From Candidatus Pristimantibacillus lignocellulolyticus (GTDB lineage: Bacteria > Bacillota > Bacilli > Paenibacillales > Paenibacillaceae): a stretch of DNA of 64,000 bases. The notes under the pieces are model-generated. The model was given only the letters and a program-made list of their open reading frames with translations. It had not been told where the DNA came from and searched no databases. The position numbers were made by a program, and so were the translations under genes. Positions 15,970 through 25,019 of this stretch are shown one piece after another (within the stretch, counting starts at the first letter, position 1; each line of letters begins with the position of its first letter). Location of the stretch: the NCBI GenBank assembly GCA_023639215.1, contig CP097899.1, positions 1,122,501 to 1,186,500 of the forward strand, given 5' to 3'.

Positions 15970-18090
15970 TTGCGGAAAAATAAAAATTGGCTGCGTCATA
16001 GATTGCGTAGAACATCATTCCCAGCTATCTCAGAACGATATTTATCGTTCATGCTAAAACTTAACAAATGGTTACGTCGTACGATTATCGTCTTAATGGT
16101 GATGATGATACTTATATTAGGTAGCTTATTTTATATGAAACAACAAGACTTACCCGTATCTAATATTAGTCAATCCTCTCAACTCGTTGATCGTAATGGT
16201 GTTTTAATAGATTATTTTCATACAGGTGTCAATCGTCGCGCCGTTTCACTAGATGAGATTTCTCCTTATGTTATTGACGCAACTCTTTCAATAGAAGATA
16301 AGCGTTTTTACTCCCACTTTGGATTTGATATAAAAGGTCTTGCTCGTGCCGTTATCGTCAATGTACAAACATTATCTGCCAAGCAAGGTGCAAGTACATT
16401 AACCCAACAGCTTGCTCGAAATTTATATCTCACACATGAGAAAACTTTTGAACGCAAAATTAAAGAAGCTCTTTACACGACACAACTAGAAATGAAATTT
16501 TCAAAAGATGAAATATTAGAAATGTACTTGAATCAAATTTACTATGGTCATGGAGCTTATGGCATCGAAGCTGCCGCACAGTATTATTTCAACAAGTCTG
16601 CAAAAGATCTTGACCTTGCTGAAAGTTCATTACTAGCAGGAATACCAAAAGGGCCAACTTACTATTCTCCCTACAATAATATGTTAAAAGCAAAAAATCG
16701 CCAAAACCTTATTTTACAAGCGATGGTCGATAATGACTATATCAATGAAGATGAAAAACTGGAAGCCTATGAGGAAATGCTCACTTTTGGCACTCAAGAA
16801 AATAGCAGTAGTAATAATGAAGCTTCTTACTTCAAAGATTATGTCATCCAATCAGCGGTACATAATCTTGGTATAGATGAACAGTTACTATATGAAGGCG
16901 GCGTTACGATCTATACGACGCTTGATATGAATATGCAGGAAATTGCGGAGCAAAAAGTGCAAGAAGGATTACTGAAAGATAGTGAGCAACAAGCTGCACT
17001 CATCGCTATTGACCCACGTAATGGACATATTAAAGCGATGGTCGGCGGCAAAAATTATAGCGACAATCAGTTTAACCGCACCACAGCGACCACTAGACAA
17101 CCTGGATCCACTTTCAAACCTTTTGTATTTCTGACTGCACTACAACAACAGACTTTAACGGTTATGTCGACTTTCAAGAGCGAACCAACCGTATTCACAT
17201 ACGATGAAGGAAGAAAAACTTATGAACCACAAAACTATGCAGATAAATATGTGAATGATTTCATTGCAATGCGTCGTGCTATCGCTAGCTCCGATAATAT
17301 TTACGCTGTCAATACATTAATGACAGTTGGAGCAGATGCAGTCGCAGAAACTGCACAAAACCTTGGTATTCATTCGGATTTAACGGCTGTTCCATCACTT
17401 GCTTTGGGGACATCGCCGGTTAGTCCATTAGAAATGGCAGCATCCTATGGTGTGTTCGCTAATCAAGGAATTTACAACAAACCAATAGCTATATTGAAAA
17501 TAGTTAATAAGCAAGGTAAGACAATCTATGAAGCTGACTATACACCAACATCAGTCATTACACCTCCTGAGGCTTTTCTTGTCACTTCATTATTAGAAGG
17601 TGTTTTTCAAACTGGCGGAACAGCTCACCGTGTACAAAACTATATTCACCGTCCAATTGCCGGTAAAAGCGGAACTACAGCTGTTGATGCCTGGATGGTT
17701 GGTTATACACCGGAATTAAGTACTGCTGTTTGGGTAGGCTATGATAAGGATCGCTACTTAACCGTTGCCGAAGCATATCGAGCAGCTCCTATTTTTGCTC
17801 ACTTCATGGAAGAGGCATTGCAAGGCATACCACCTAAAATGTTTCCGATTCCAGAGGACATTGTAACGGTATATATAGATGAAGATACGGGATTATTAGC
17901 ATCCGAAGCATGTCCATCTGATCAGATTGAATATTTCCTTGCCGGAACTGAACCACAAACCTATTGCCAAGCTGAGTTAGATGTAACCGATAACGAAATA
18001 CAACCAAAAGAACCGCCTAAAGTGGATATCGATGAACACCCAAGTTATCGCACATGGTGGAATCAACTGAAGAAATGGTGGGATGATTAA
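15970..18090 (+). CDS. pbpG: Class A penicillin-binding protein, PbpG (PBP2d) type
   Basis: Bifunctional peptidoglycan synthase, 706 residues. A basic cytosolic tail and one membrane anchor (about residues 35-57) precede the GT51 glycosyltransferase (SIEDKRFYSHFG, QGASTLTQQLARN, LEMYLNQIYYGHGAYG) and the transpeptidase with SxxK in PGSTFKPF, SxN in ASSDNIYAV and KSG in AGKSGTTA. Divergent from speE, as in B. subtilis, and preceded by a forespore-type promoter, so it probably builds spore germ-cell wall. Start TTG with GAGGTGA 7 nt upstream. Confidence 0.92.
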   Translation: MRKNKNWLRHRLRRTSFPAISERYLSFMLKLNKWLRRTIIVLMVMMILILGSLFYMKQQDLPVSNISQSSQLVDRNGVLIDYFHTGVNRRAVSLDEISPYVIDATLSIEDKRFYSHFGFDIKGLARAVIVNVQTLSAKQGASTLTQQLARNLYLTHEKTFERKIKEALYTTQLEMKFSKDEILEMYLNQIYYGHGAYGIEAAAQYYFNKSAKDLDLAESSLLAGIPKGPTYYSPYNNMLKAKNRQNLILQAMVDNDYINEDEKLEAYEEMLTFGTQENSSSNNEASYFKDYVIQSAVHNLGIDEQLLYEGGVTIYTTLDMNMQEIAEQKVQEGLLKDSEQQAALIAIDPRNGHIKAMVGGKNYSDNQFNRTTATTRQPGSTFKPFVFLTALQQQTLTVMSTFKSEPTVFTYDEGRKTYEPQNYADKYVNDFIAMRRAIASSDNIYAVNTLMTVGADAVAETAQNLGIHSDLTAVPSLALGTSPVSPLEMAASYGVFANQGIYNKPIAILKIVNKQGKTIYEADYTPTSVITPPEAFLVTSLLEGVFQTGGTAHRVQNYIHRPIAGKSGTTAVDAWMVGYTPELSTAVWVGYDKDRYLTVAEAYRAAPIFAHFMEEALQGIPPKMFPIPEDIVTVYIDEDTGLLASEACPSDQIEYFLAGTEPQTYCQAELDVTDNEIQPKEPPKVDIDEHPSYRTWWNQLKKWWDD

Positions 18091-18130
18091 TTAACTTGTG
18101 TCCAAAGTTTGATTAAAAAGTGAAAAAAGT

Positions 18131-18160
18131 TTGAACAAAGTGACAAATTTGTGTTATATT
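18131..18160 (+). promoter_or_regulatory. Candidate sigma-A promoter of the small membrane protein gene
   Basis: TTGAAC, 18-bp spacer, TATATT, about 100 bp before the start codon. Confidence 0.5.
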
Positions 18161-18259
18161 AAAGATAAGAAAACCCTTACATCATTCAAGTGTTTTCTTT
18201 CGATGTATTTTCATTATGAAATTACGATCAAGATAACAATGAAAATTTAAGGAGTGAAT

Positions 18260-18541
18260 ATGATGACTTCAAAAACTGTTAATATACAAGGTTTATCTCC
18301 TGCTCAACCTGATTCCAAAAAACTTGTGAAGATTATGACCTTTATTGCGTGGGTCATATTATCAGTCGGTGTGATTTTATGTCTTACCAACATTACACAA
18401 TTTAACGATCGTAACTTTGGGTTAATGATCGGTATCGGATTTTTGATTGGTAGTGTTCACATTTATGTTATTGGAACAGCCATCGGCTTAGTACACTCCC
18501 GTGCCATGAATCAAGCTATGGCAGATATTGAAGAATCCTAA
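18260..18541 (+). CDS. Small two-helix membrane protein, unknown function
   Basis: A 93-residue protein with a polar N terminus of about 20 residues and two hydrophobic helices (FIAWVILSVGVILCL and the segment GLMIGIGFLIGSVHIYVIGTA), ending in a short charged tail. AAGGAG precedes tandem ATG codons at 18260 and 18263; either could start the protein. It has its own promoter and a strong terminator, so it is monocistronic, although it lies just upstream of qoxABCD. I recognise no family; a link to the oxidase is only positional. Confidence 0.75.
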   Translation: MMTSKTVNIQGLSPAQPDSKKLVKIMTFIAWVILSVGVILCLTNITQFNDRNFGLMIGIGFLIGSVHIYVIGTAIGLVHSRAMNQAMADIEES

Positions 18542-18566
18542 TCGTCTCCTCATAACCTTTATTATT

Positions 18567-18612
18567 GGAAGCATACACATCTCCATGAGGAGATGTGTAT
18601 GCTTCCTTTTTT
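18567..18612 (+). terminator. Strong intrinsic terminator after the small membrane protein gene
   Basis: A perfect 18-bp inverted repeat (GGAAGCATACACATCTCC and complement, loop ATGA) followed by seven T. Confidence 0.92.
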
Positions 18613-18779
18613 GTGAATCGTTATAAAAAGTGATAAAACAGGAAAGGTTATGTCTAAGAAGTGAACGAGATATGTCGGATATAAGACGATTTATTTACGG
18701 ATTAGTTAACCCTGCATTTTTATGTGTGATAATTTGTTATCTTAGACTTAAGTTCAATAACTCAAGGAGTGGAAACGTC

Positions 18780-19724
18780 ATGAGACCTGTTTTTCGAAAG
18801 CTATCAGTACTGCTTATTGTTGCGATGATACTTGTCTTATCTGGCTGTAGTGATCAATATCTTGTTCTCGATCCAAAGGGACCTATTGCATCAGCTCAAA
18901 AAGATTTGATACTTATTTCCTCATTAATCTGTCTGATTATTGCTGTACCTGTAATCGCAATGACAGCTGTTATTGTGTGGCGATACAGAGAACGTCCTAA
19001 CAGCAAAGCAAAATACAAACCTTATTGGGAACACAGCACTAAGTTAGAGGCTATTTGGTGGGGTATTCCGATTGTTGCCATCGCAATTCTTGCGGTAATT
19101 ACAGTTGACTACACTCACAAACTAGAACCATCTGTCGCTATTGAATCAGAGCAGAAGCCAATTGAAATTCAAGTTACTTCACTTGATTGGAAATGGTTAT
19201 TCACATACCCTGATGAAGAGATTGCAACTATCAACTATGTTAAATTCCCGGTTGATACTCCTGTAGTCTTCAAACTTACTTCTGATATGGCGATGAATTC
19301 CTTCTGGATTCCTAGTCTAGGGGGTCAACTTTATGCCATGAGCGGTATGGCTATGACCTTAAACTTACTTGCTGATGAAGAAGGTGTTTATTACGGTTCA
19401 GGAGCCAATTTTACTGGTAAAGACTTCGCACAAATGACATTTAATGCGGATGTTACTACTAAAGAAGAGTATGACCGTTGGGTTCAAGAAGTTAAAACAA
19501 CGGAAGTTGCTTTAACTGATGCAGGAGTAGATGAGTTAAAAGAACCAGGTACTGCAGAGGTTGCACAATTCTCTAGCTTCCCTGAGAATCTATTCTACAA
19601 TATTATGACTCAATACGTAGAAGAAGGCGAAACGGGTGCACACGCACATCATATGACTTCTGAAGCAAGTAAACCAGATGATCAAGCTGTCGATGAAGAT
19701 AGTTCTGAACATCATAATCACTAA
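18780..19724 (+). CDS. qoxA: Cytochrome aa3-type quinol oxidase subunit II
   Basis: Quinol oxidase subunit II, a 314-residue lipoprotein. The N terminus MRPVFRKL ... LVLSGCSD is a lipoprotein signal with a lipobox (LSGC). Two membrane helices and an extracytoplasmic cupredoxin domain follow. That domain lacks the Cys/His CuA ligands of cytochrome c oxidase: the region reads FWIPSLGGQLYAMSGMAM, typical of quinol oxidases. The C terminus is His-rich. The ATG at 18780 follows AAGGAG; the open frame reaches 50 codons upstream but those are not lipoprotein-like. First gene of qoxABCD. Confidence 0.93.
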   Translation: MRPVFRKLSVLLIVAMILVLSGCSDQYLVLDPKGPIASAQKDLILISSLICLIIAVPVIAMTAVIVWRYRERPNSKAKYKPYWEHSTKLEAIWWGIPIVAIAILAVITVDYTHKLEPSVAIESEQKPIEIQVTSLDWKWLFTYPDEEIATINYVKFPVDTPVVFKLTSDMAMNSFWIPSLGGQLYAMSGMAMTLNLLADEEGVYYGSGANFTGKDFAQMTFNADVTTKEEYDRWVQEVKTTEVALTDAGVDELKEPGTAEVAQFSSFPENLFYNIMTQYVEEGETGAHAHHMTSEASKPDDQAVDEDSSEHHNH

Positions 19725-19757
19725 CAAATTTCATCATACGAAAGGAGTTTACTCTCC

Positions 19758-21752
19758 ATGTTAGAAACAATTAAAGAGTTTGCTTCCGAGTTTTTCGTTA
19801 CTGGTGACCCACTGATTTTGGGTGCACAAGTATCAATCGGTCTAGCAATGGTTGCCATTGTATTTATCCTAACATTCTTCAAAAAATGGCGCTGGCTCTG
19901 GACAGAATGGTTAACTACTGTCGATCACAAAAAAATCGGGATTATGTATATCATCTGTGCTATTTTAATGCTATTCCGTGGTGGTGTTGATGCGTTATTA
20001 ATGCGTGTTCAACTAGCTGCACCAGAATTAGAATTTTTAAATGCGGAACACTATAATGCCATATTTACAACACATGGTGTTATTATGATTCTATTTATGG
20101 CGATGCCATTAATGTTCGGTTTATTCAATATTATCGTTCCATTACAATTGGGAGCACGAGATGTCGCCTTCCCTTTCTTGAACTCATTCAGCTTCTGGAT
20201 GTTCTTTGCAGGTGCAATGTTGTTCAACGTTTCATTCGTTATCGGTGGTTCACCAGACGCTGGTTGGTTATCATATCCACCACTGTCTGAAATAAGTGGT
20301 AGTCCGGGTGTAGGTCAAGACTTCTATATATGGGGTATTCAAATTTCAGGTATGGGTTCATTAGCAACAGGTATTAACTTCGTTGTAACCATTCTGAAAA
20401 TGCGTGCTCCTGGTATGAAGTTAATGAAAATGCCAATGTTCTCTTGGTCTACTCTGGCATCTTCTATAACTATTATGTTCGCATTCCCTATCTTAACAGT
20501 TACATTATTCCTATTGTTCCTCGATCGTTATCTAGGTGCGCATTTCTTCACTGTTGATGGCGGCGGTAATCCGATGATGTATCTTAACTTGATTTGGATG
20601 TGGGGTCACCCTGAAGTATATATCGTTGTATTACCAGCATTCGGTATTTTCTCAGAGGTTGTTGCTGCTTTCTCCAAAAAGAGAATTTTCGGTTACAAAT
20701 CCATGGTGTTTGCTCTAATGTCTATTAGCTTCTTCTCCTTCTTCACATGGGCCCATCACTTCTTTACAATGGGTTCTGGAGCGAATGTTAATGCATTCTT
20801 CGCAGTCACTACGATGATTATAGCTATACCAACCGGAGTTAAAGTGTTCAACTGGCTCTTCACGATGTATCGAGGCAAGTTGTCATTCCCTACTCCAATG
20901 ATGTGGACGGTAGCGTTTATACCATGTTTCGTAATTGGTGGTATGACAGGGGTGCTTCTATCTGTTGCACCAGCTGACTTCCAGTTCCATAATAGTTACT
21001 TCTTAATAGCCCATTTCCACCAAGTATTAATTGGTGGTGTAGTATTCGGATACTTTGCAGGTCTGTATTACTGGTGGCCAAAAATGTTCGGTTTCAAATT
21101 GCATGAAGGTCTTGGTAAATGGGCATTCTGGTTATGGAATATCGGTTTCTACGTATGTTTCATGCCGCAATACGCACTTGGTTTAATGGGTATGACTCGT
21201 CGCTTTAACGAGTATAACTTCGACATGGGTTGGCAGCCGCTTAACGTTGTCTCCACAGTTGGTGGTTTTATCATGGGTCTAGCGTTCCTATTCCAAGTAT
21301 GGCAAATTGCTCATAGTATTAGATTCTTGAAAAAAGATACAAGTGGCGACAACTGGGGTCAAGGCCGTACGCTTGAATGGTCTATTCCATCTCCTGCGCC
21401 GTTTTATAACTTTGCACGTATTCCACATGTTGTTGATCAAGATGACTGGTGGGAAAAGAAAGAACGTCATGCTAGAGGCGAAGCAGATCCTGCTGAAGTA
21501 ATCGCTGCGGATACAGCACCTCTTGAACCAATTCATATGCCTAAAAACTCTGGTATTCCAATCATTATGTCTGGTTTCTGGTTCGTTGCTGGGTTCGGTT
21601 TTGTATGGGATTGGAAGTGGATGATTATTCTAGGCTTAGTCGGCGTTGTTGTTACGATGTTAGCTCGTTCATTCAACTATGACGATGATTACTACGTTTC
21701 TGTTGAAGAAATTGAACGTATCGAAGCCGCTGCATTAAAGGGGGCTAAATAA
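19758..21752 (+). CDS. qoxB: Quinol oxidase subunit I (heme-copper catalytic subunit)
   Basis: The proton-pumping core that reduces oxygen to water. 664 residues, about 14-15 membrane helices. Key sites are visible: the heme-a His in FTTHGVIMILFMAMP, the CuB His and cross-linked Tyr in WMWGHPEVYIVVLP, the His pair in TWAHHFFTMG and the heme-a3/a His in AHFHQVLIGG. The long N- and C-terminal extensions match QoxB/CyoB rather than CtaD. The gene follows qoxA by 33 bp with AAAGGAG before the ATG, and its stop overlaps qoxC. Confidence 0.95.
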   Translation: MLETIKEFASEFFVTGDPLILGAQVSIGLAMVAIVFILTFFKKWRWLWTEWLTTVDHKKIGIMYIICAILMLFRGGVDALLMRVQLAAPELEFLNAEHYNAIFTTHGVIMILFMAMPLMFGLFNIIVPLQLGARDVAFPFLNSFSFWMFFAGAMLFNVSFVIGGSPDAGWLSYPPLSEISGSPGVGQDFYIWGIQISGMGSLATGINFVVTILKMRAPGMKLMKMPMFSWSTLASSITIMFAFPILTVTLFLLFLDRYLGAHFFTVDGGGNPMMYLNLIWMWGHPEVYIVVLPAFGIFSEVVAAFSKKRIFGYKSMVFALMSISFFSFFTWAHHFFTMGSGANVNAFFAVTTMIIAIPTGVKVFNWLFTMYRGKLSFPTPMMWTVAFIPCFVIGGMTGVLLSVAPADFQFHNSYFLIAHFHQVLIGGVVFGYFAGLYYWWPKMFGFKLHEGLGKWAFWLWNIGFYVCFMPQYALGLMGMTRRFNEYNFDMGWQPLNVVSTVGGFIMGLAFLFQVWQIAHSIRFLKKDTSGDNWGQGRTLEWSIPSPAPFYNFARIPHVVDQDDWWEKKERHARGEADPAEVIAADTAPLEPIHMPKNSGIPIIMSGFWFVAGFGFVWDWKWMIILGLVGVVVTMLARSFNYDDDYYVSVEEIERIEAAALKGAK

Positions 21753-22357
21753 TGGCACAAGCACATTCGCATGACCACGATCATGCCCATGGCCATCAAG
21801 ATCCTGAACAATTGAAGCAATTTGGTTTCTGGTTGTTCATGGTTACCGATGTTATTCTGTTCTCTACACTATTCGCAACCTTCGTTGTCCTTCGTGGCAA
21901 CATTGCTGGCGGTCCTTCGGGAGCAGATCTTATCGAAATTAATGGGATTATCGTTTCCACATTTATTTTGTTAACAAGTAGCTTTACAAGTGGTCTAGCA
22001 CTACTTGCTATGAATAGAGGGAATAAGCAAGGACTTATTCTTTGGTTAGCTGTTTCAGCTTTACTTGGATTATCCTTTATCTATCTTGAAGTTTCAGAGT
22101 TCGTTCACCTAGTGCATGAAGGTGCTAATATCGGAACAAGTGCATATTGGTCTGCCTTCTTTACTTTAGTTGGTACTCACGGACTTCACGTTTCACTCGG
22201 TATTGTCTGGATCACTTCAGTCATTATTCAAATTGCTAGACGTGGTATTACTCCTGCTACTAAGCGACGTGTTAATATCATTAGCTTGTACTGGCATTTC
22301 TTGGACGTTATTTGGATCTTCGTATTCTCAATCGTCTACCTTATGGAGGTGATGTAG
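21752..22357 (+). CDS. qoxC: Quinol oxidase subunit III
   Basis: A 201-residue, five-helix subunit III. Conserved text includes FGFWLFMVTDVILFSTLFATF, EVSEFVHL and the subunit III signature GTHGLHVSLGIVWI with YWHFLDVIWIFVF. The N terminus is strikingly His/Asp-rich (HSHDHDHAHGH). Its ATG overlaps the qoxB stop (TAATG), so translation is coupled. Subunit III stabilises the complex and is thought to aid oxygen or proton access. Confidence 0.94.
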   Translation: MAQAHSHDHDHAHGHQDPEQLKQFGFWLFMVTDVILFSTLFATFVVLRGNIAGGPSGADLIEINGIIVSTFILLTSSFTSGLALLAMNRGNKQGLILWLAVSALLGLSFIYLEVSEFVHLVHEGANIGTSAYWSAFFTLVGTHGLHVSLGIVWITSVIIQIARRGITPATKRRVNIISLYWHFLDVIWIFVFSIVYLMEVM

Positions 22358-22358
22358 C

Positions 22359-22685
22359 ATGGCATCTCATCAACAAAATGAGCACCAAGCTCATTCACAT
22401 GGTTCAATGAAATCTTATGTTCTTGGTTTCATACTATCCATTGTGTTAACCATTATTCCTTTGGTTGCTGTATTGAATGATATGTTTAATAAGACGACAA
22501 CAATCGTTATCGTACTTGTTACAGCTGTACTACAATTACTAGTTCAATTACTATTCTTCATGCATATTCGTGATGAAGATGGACCAAGATACAACCTTAT
22601 CTCACTTGTCTTTGCTGTTGTAATTCTACTTACGATCGTTATAGGATCTATCTGGATTATGACTTACAATGCAGTAGCGGTATAA
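22359..22685 (+). CDS. qoxD: Quinol oxidase subunit IV
   Basis: The small 108-residue subunit, three membrane helices, recognised by LGFILSIVLTIIPLV, LVQLLFFMHIRDEDGPRYN and the final WIMTYNAV. A His-rich cytosolic N terminus (HQQNEHQAHSHGS) parallels those of qoxA (C-terminal) and qoxC. One base separates it from qoxC; a terminator follows. A degenerate copy of its 3' end with the same terminator lies near 32.7 kb. Confidence 0.93.
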   Translation: MASHQQNEHQAHSHGSMKSYVLGFILSIVLTIIPLVAVLNDMFNKTTTIVIVLVTAVLQLLVQLLFFMHIRDEDGPRYNLISLVFAVVILLTIVIGSIWIMTYNAVAV

Positions 22686-22698
22686 GTTATAGTTTTAT

Positions 22699-22750
22699 AA
22701 CAAACGCCCCTCTCAACCACTTTAGTGGAAGAGAGGGGCGTTTGTTGTTT
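22699..22750 (+). terminator. Terminator of qoxABCD
   Basis: ACAAACGCCCCTCTC, inner hairpin CCACTTTAGTGG, GAGAGGGGCGTTTGT, then TGTTT. A near-identical copy lies at 32757-32804. Confidence 0.88.
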
Positions 22751-22850
22751 ATGCTGTATTCAGTATACTATCTTATATCATTGATGTAATAACAAAAAGA
22801 ATCCACATGGAGTTTACTCACATGTGGCTTTAATGGTTATACTATCTACT

Positions 22851-23477
22851 TTACTCCAGTTTTATAGAAGTTCTTGTTTCAATATTAATCTCGTATTTTT
22901 CTAGTGGAATTCCAAGAGCTGCTGTCGTATGTAGAATATAAAGTGATGAATTATCCGTTGGTTCAAGCTTCACCCAATGATTAATCTTACTAACACTTAG
23001 TCCAACAATTTTGCGAGATTGAATCTCCGTCGCGATATACATTTCCTCTTGCGAGCCAACATCCTTAAGATAAAGTCGAGCATTACTATTTCTTTGAAAT
23101 AAGTTAATTAAATCTACTCGATATTCATACTTCTGGTCTGCTGTCACCTTTAATGTGTCACTTTCTATCTTTTCGTTTGCCCAACCGTTGGTAATAACAC
23201 TTTGAATCAGGGTGGCCGAGACTAGTACTGAAAATATAAGACCTATACTAAGCCCAGCATAATCTTCTTTACTTGTTGGTGTCCAGCCTTTAATCAGTAG
23301 TATAGAAAATAAAATAACTAACAATAAAACTAGAATACCTGGACCAACCAAGTAAACCGTTCCTATTATATCCATTCCACGTTGGAAATATGCCGTTGCA
23401 CCTAAAAGAAACCAAGCAAATGATGAAACACCAAAAATAATTACCACTATTAGCGAAATTCGTAACAATACTGGCAT
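22851..23477 (-). CDS. Membrane protein of unknown function
   Basis: A 208-residue protein with three N-terminal hydrophobic segments (ISLIVVIIFGVSSFAWFLLG; a Leu/Val-rich helix near 40-65; GLIFSVLVSATLIQSV near 85) followed by an exposed domain of about 100 residues rich in beta propensity (YEYRVDLINLF, NARLYLKDV, SLYILHTTAALG). No family recognised. The ATG at 23477 follows AAGGAGG; the preceding open codons overlap a hairpin and are rejected. It lies about 100 bp after the TraB-like gene on the same strand. Confidence 0.7.
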   Translation of the reverse strand: MPVLLRISLIVVIIFGVSSFAWFLLGATAYFQRGMDIIGTVYLVGPGILVLLLVILFSILLIKGWTPTSKEDYAGLSIGLIFSVLVSATLIQSVITNGWANEKIESDTLKVTADQKYEYRVDLINLFQRNSNARLYLKDVGSQEEMYIATEIQSRKIVGLSVSKINHWVKLEPTDNSSLYILHTTAALGIPLEKYEINIETRTSIKLE

Positions 23478-23504
23478 ATTATCCTCCTTAGGGTGCACTA
23501 TAAG

Positions 23505-23532
23505 CAAGCCCAGACTAATTCGCCTGGGCTTG
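23505..23532. terminator. Hairpin between the TraB-like gene and the membrane protein gene
   Basis: Arms CAAGCCCAG and CTGGGCTTG, loop of 10 nt. The T-tract is short on both strands, so termination would be weak; it may give reduced readthrough into the downstream gene. Confidence 0.5.
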
Positions 23533-23576
23533 TTCTTTACGCTGTTCTTCCTTCTAAACATTAGTTCTCAACTCTA

Positions 23577-24851
23577 TTAAATTCTAGTGACCGTATAGCC
23601 TTTTTCCTTAAGCTGAGTGATCAAACCATCCTTGCCCAGCATATGAAGATATCCAACTACGACGAAATATGATTCTTTCTTCTCGTTACCCAAGTAGCCT
23701 TCAATTTTCTCCAACATACCCGTATGGCGGTTTGTAAGTAGCTTTTCATACAATTCTGGACTTTCTTCCACACTAGCAACAAGCTCTTCCAGTCCAGCGT
23801 CATCTCCTTGAATCCATAAATTAGCCAAAGCATCCAATGATGTATCTGTCTCAGCAGTTGTTTCAGTTATACCAAAGATTCCATCTAGCACTTCATTTAC
23901 TTGCTGTTCCTGAAGTTCCTTCGAATAACTATCAAAAATGTTCAACTGAGACTTATATGATTCTAGTTCCAAAATAGGCTTATTTGCCAATTGTGCCCTA
24001 CTTAAATAGTACATATCAATGCCCAGCCCTCCTTGATAACCAGAGGATAGTGATACATAGTTAGCCATATCCAAATATATTGCCCACGGCTTAAATGTAT
24101 CATATGAGTTAGTAGGCAGATCTAATTCTACAAGGAACGATTGCAGTCGTGCATATGTTTCTGCTGATACATGATCCTTTAGCGTTGTTCCGTCGGAGTA
24201 TACTTGCATAGCTTGAATTTCTGCAGCGGTTTTCTCATCAGGTCCTTCCGCAATATTCACCTCAACGACTAGGTGGTCAGAGTTATCAAAGGCTTGTTCA
24301 ATTTCATCACGAAGTGGATACATCTTCTCGTCTCCCATATGGATCGAGCCTAGAAGGTGTACTTCCACACCGTCTTTTTCTACTTTCCAAATGTAGCCCT
24401 TGCTATATTCTTTTGTTAATAGTATGGAACCAGTAGCACCCTGCCACTCAACATTAAAACCAATAGTTTCACTAATAAATCTTAGCGGTACATAGGTAGT
24501 GTTGTTATATACTTTAGGAGCTGCTGCTAGTTCTACTTCAATCCCGTTAATATAAGCTGTAAGATTTCCGATTTGTAACGCAACAGACAATCCATACTTT
24601 TCTGCTAATACAACTTCATTTTCCTTATCCCAAGATACATCATAACCGAGAGTTTCAAAAATCTTGCGTGCTGGTACAAGCGTCGTGCCCTTCTCAATAA
24701 TCGGCCCATTTTCACCGAATTGAACCTTTTCTCCATTGAGCGAAACTGAGATTGCCTTATCGTTAGCAGTGCCAGCTGCCTGTGCCTGAGTGCCTGTTGT
24801 CAGTACAAATACCATAACTAATGCAACGAATAGTGAGATAATTTTCTTCAT
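23577..24851 (-). CDS. Secreted TraB/GumN-type protein with N-terminal copper-amine-oxidase-like (stalk) domain
   Basis: A 424-residue exported protein. A signal peptide (MKKIISLFVALVMVFVLTTG ... AQAAG) is followed by a domain with the repeated features of the copper amine oxidase N-terminal-like family (KGTTLVPARKIFETLGYDV and TTYVPLRFISETIGFNVEW). From about residue 155 a TraB/PrgY/GumN domain begins: VHLLGSIHMGD with its conserved His, LVVEVNIAEGP and the C-terminal SYFVVVGYLHMLGKDG with the second Gly-His. GumN/TraB proteins are proposed metalloprotease-like (Tiki-related) enzymes; the activity here is inferred from the family. It is next to the bacteriocin exporter genes but separated by 168 bp and is probably independent. 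Confidence 0.85.
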   Translation of the reverse strand: MKKIISLFVALVMVFVLTTGTQAQAAGTANDKAISVSLNGEKVQFGENGPIIEKGTTLVPARKIFETLGYDVSWDKENEVVLAEKYGLSVALQIGNLTAYINGIEVELAAAPKVYNNTTYVPLRFISETIGFNVEWQGATGSILLTKEYSKGYIWKVEKDGVEVHLLGSIHMGDEKMYPLRDEIEQAFDNSDHLVVEVNIAEGPDEKTAAEIQAMQVYSDGTTLKDHVSAETYARLQSFLVELDLPTNSYDTFKPWAIYLDMANYVSLSSGYQGGLGIDMYYLSRAQLANKPILELESYKSQLNIFDSYSKELQEQQVNEVLDGIFGITETTAETDTSLDALANLWIQGDDAGLEELVASVEESPELYEKLLTNRHTGMLEKIEGYLGNEKKESYFVVVGYLHMLGKDGLITQLKEKGYTVTRI

Positions 24852-25019
24852 TTAACTTCTCCTTTTTTGATCATATTTTCAAATAAGTTCCACATCATTA
24901 TAAGCTATATATACAAAATATGGTATAATATATTTGCAGGCCTACTCTTGCAATCTGTCATAATACAAGATAAACCATTAGCGAAACATACTTCATTAGT
25001 CTGTTATTTAAATGAAAAA

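Noticed and set aside
18780..22685. Assignment as cytochrome c oxidase (ctaCDEF)
   Set aside because: Subunit II lacks the CuA Cys/His ligands and a heme c domain, and subunit I has the QoxB/CyoB extensions, so quinol oxidase fits better.
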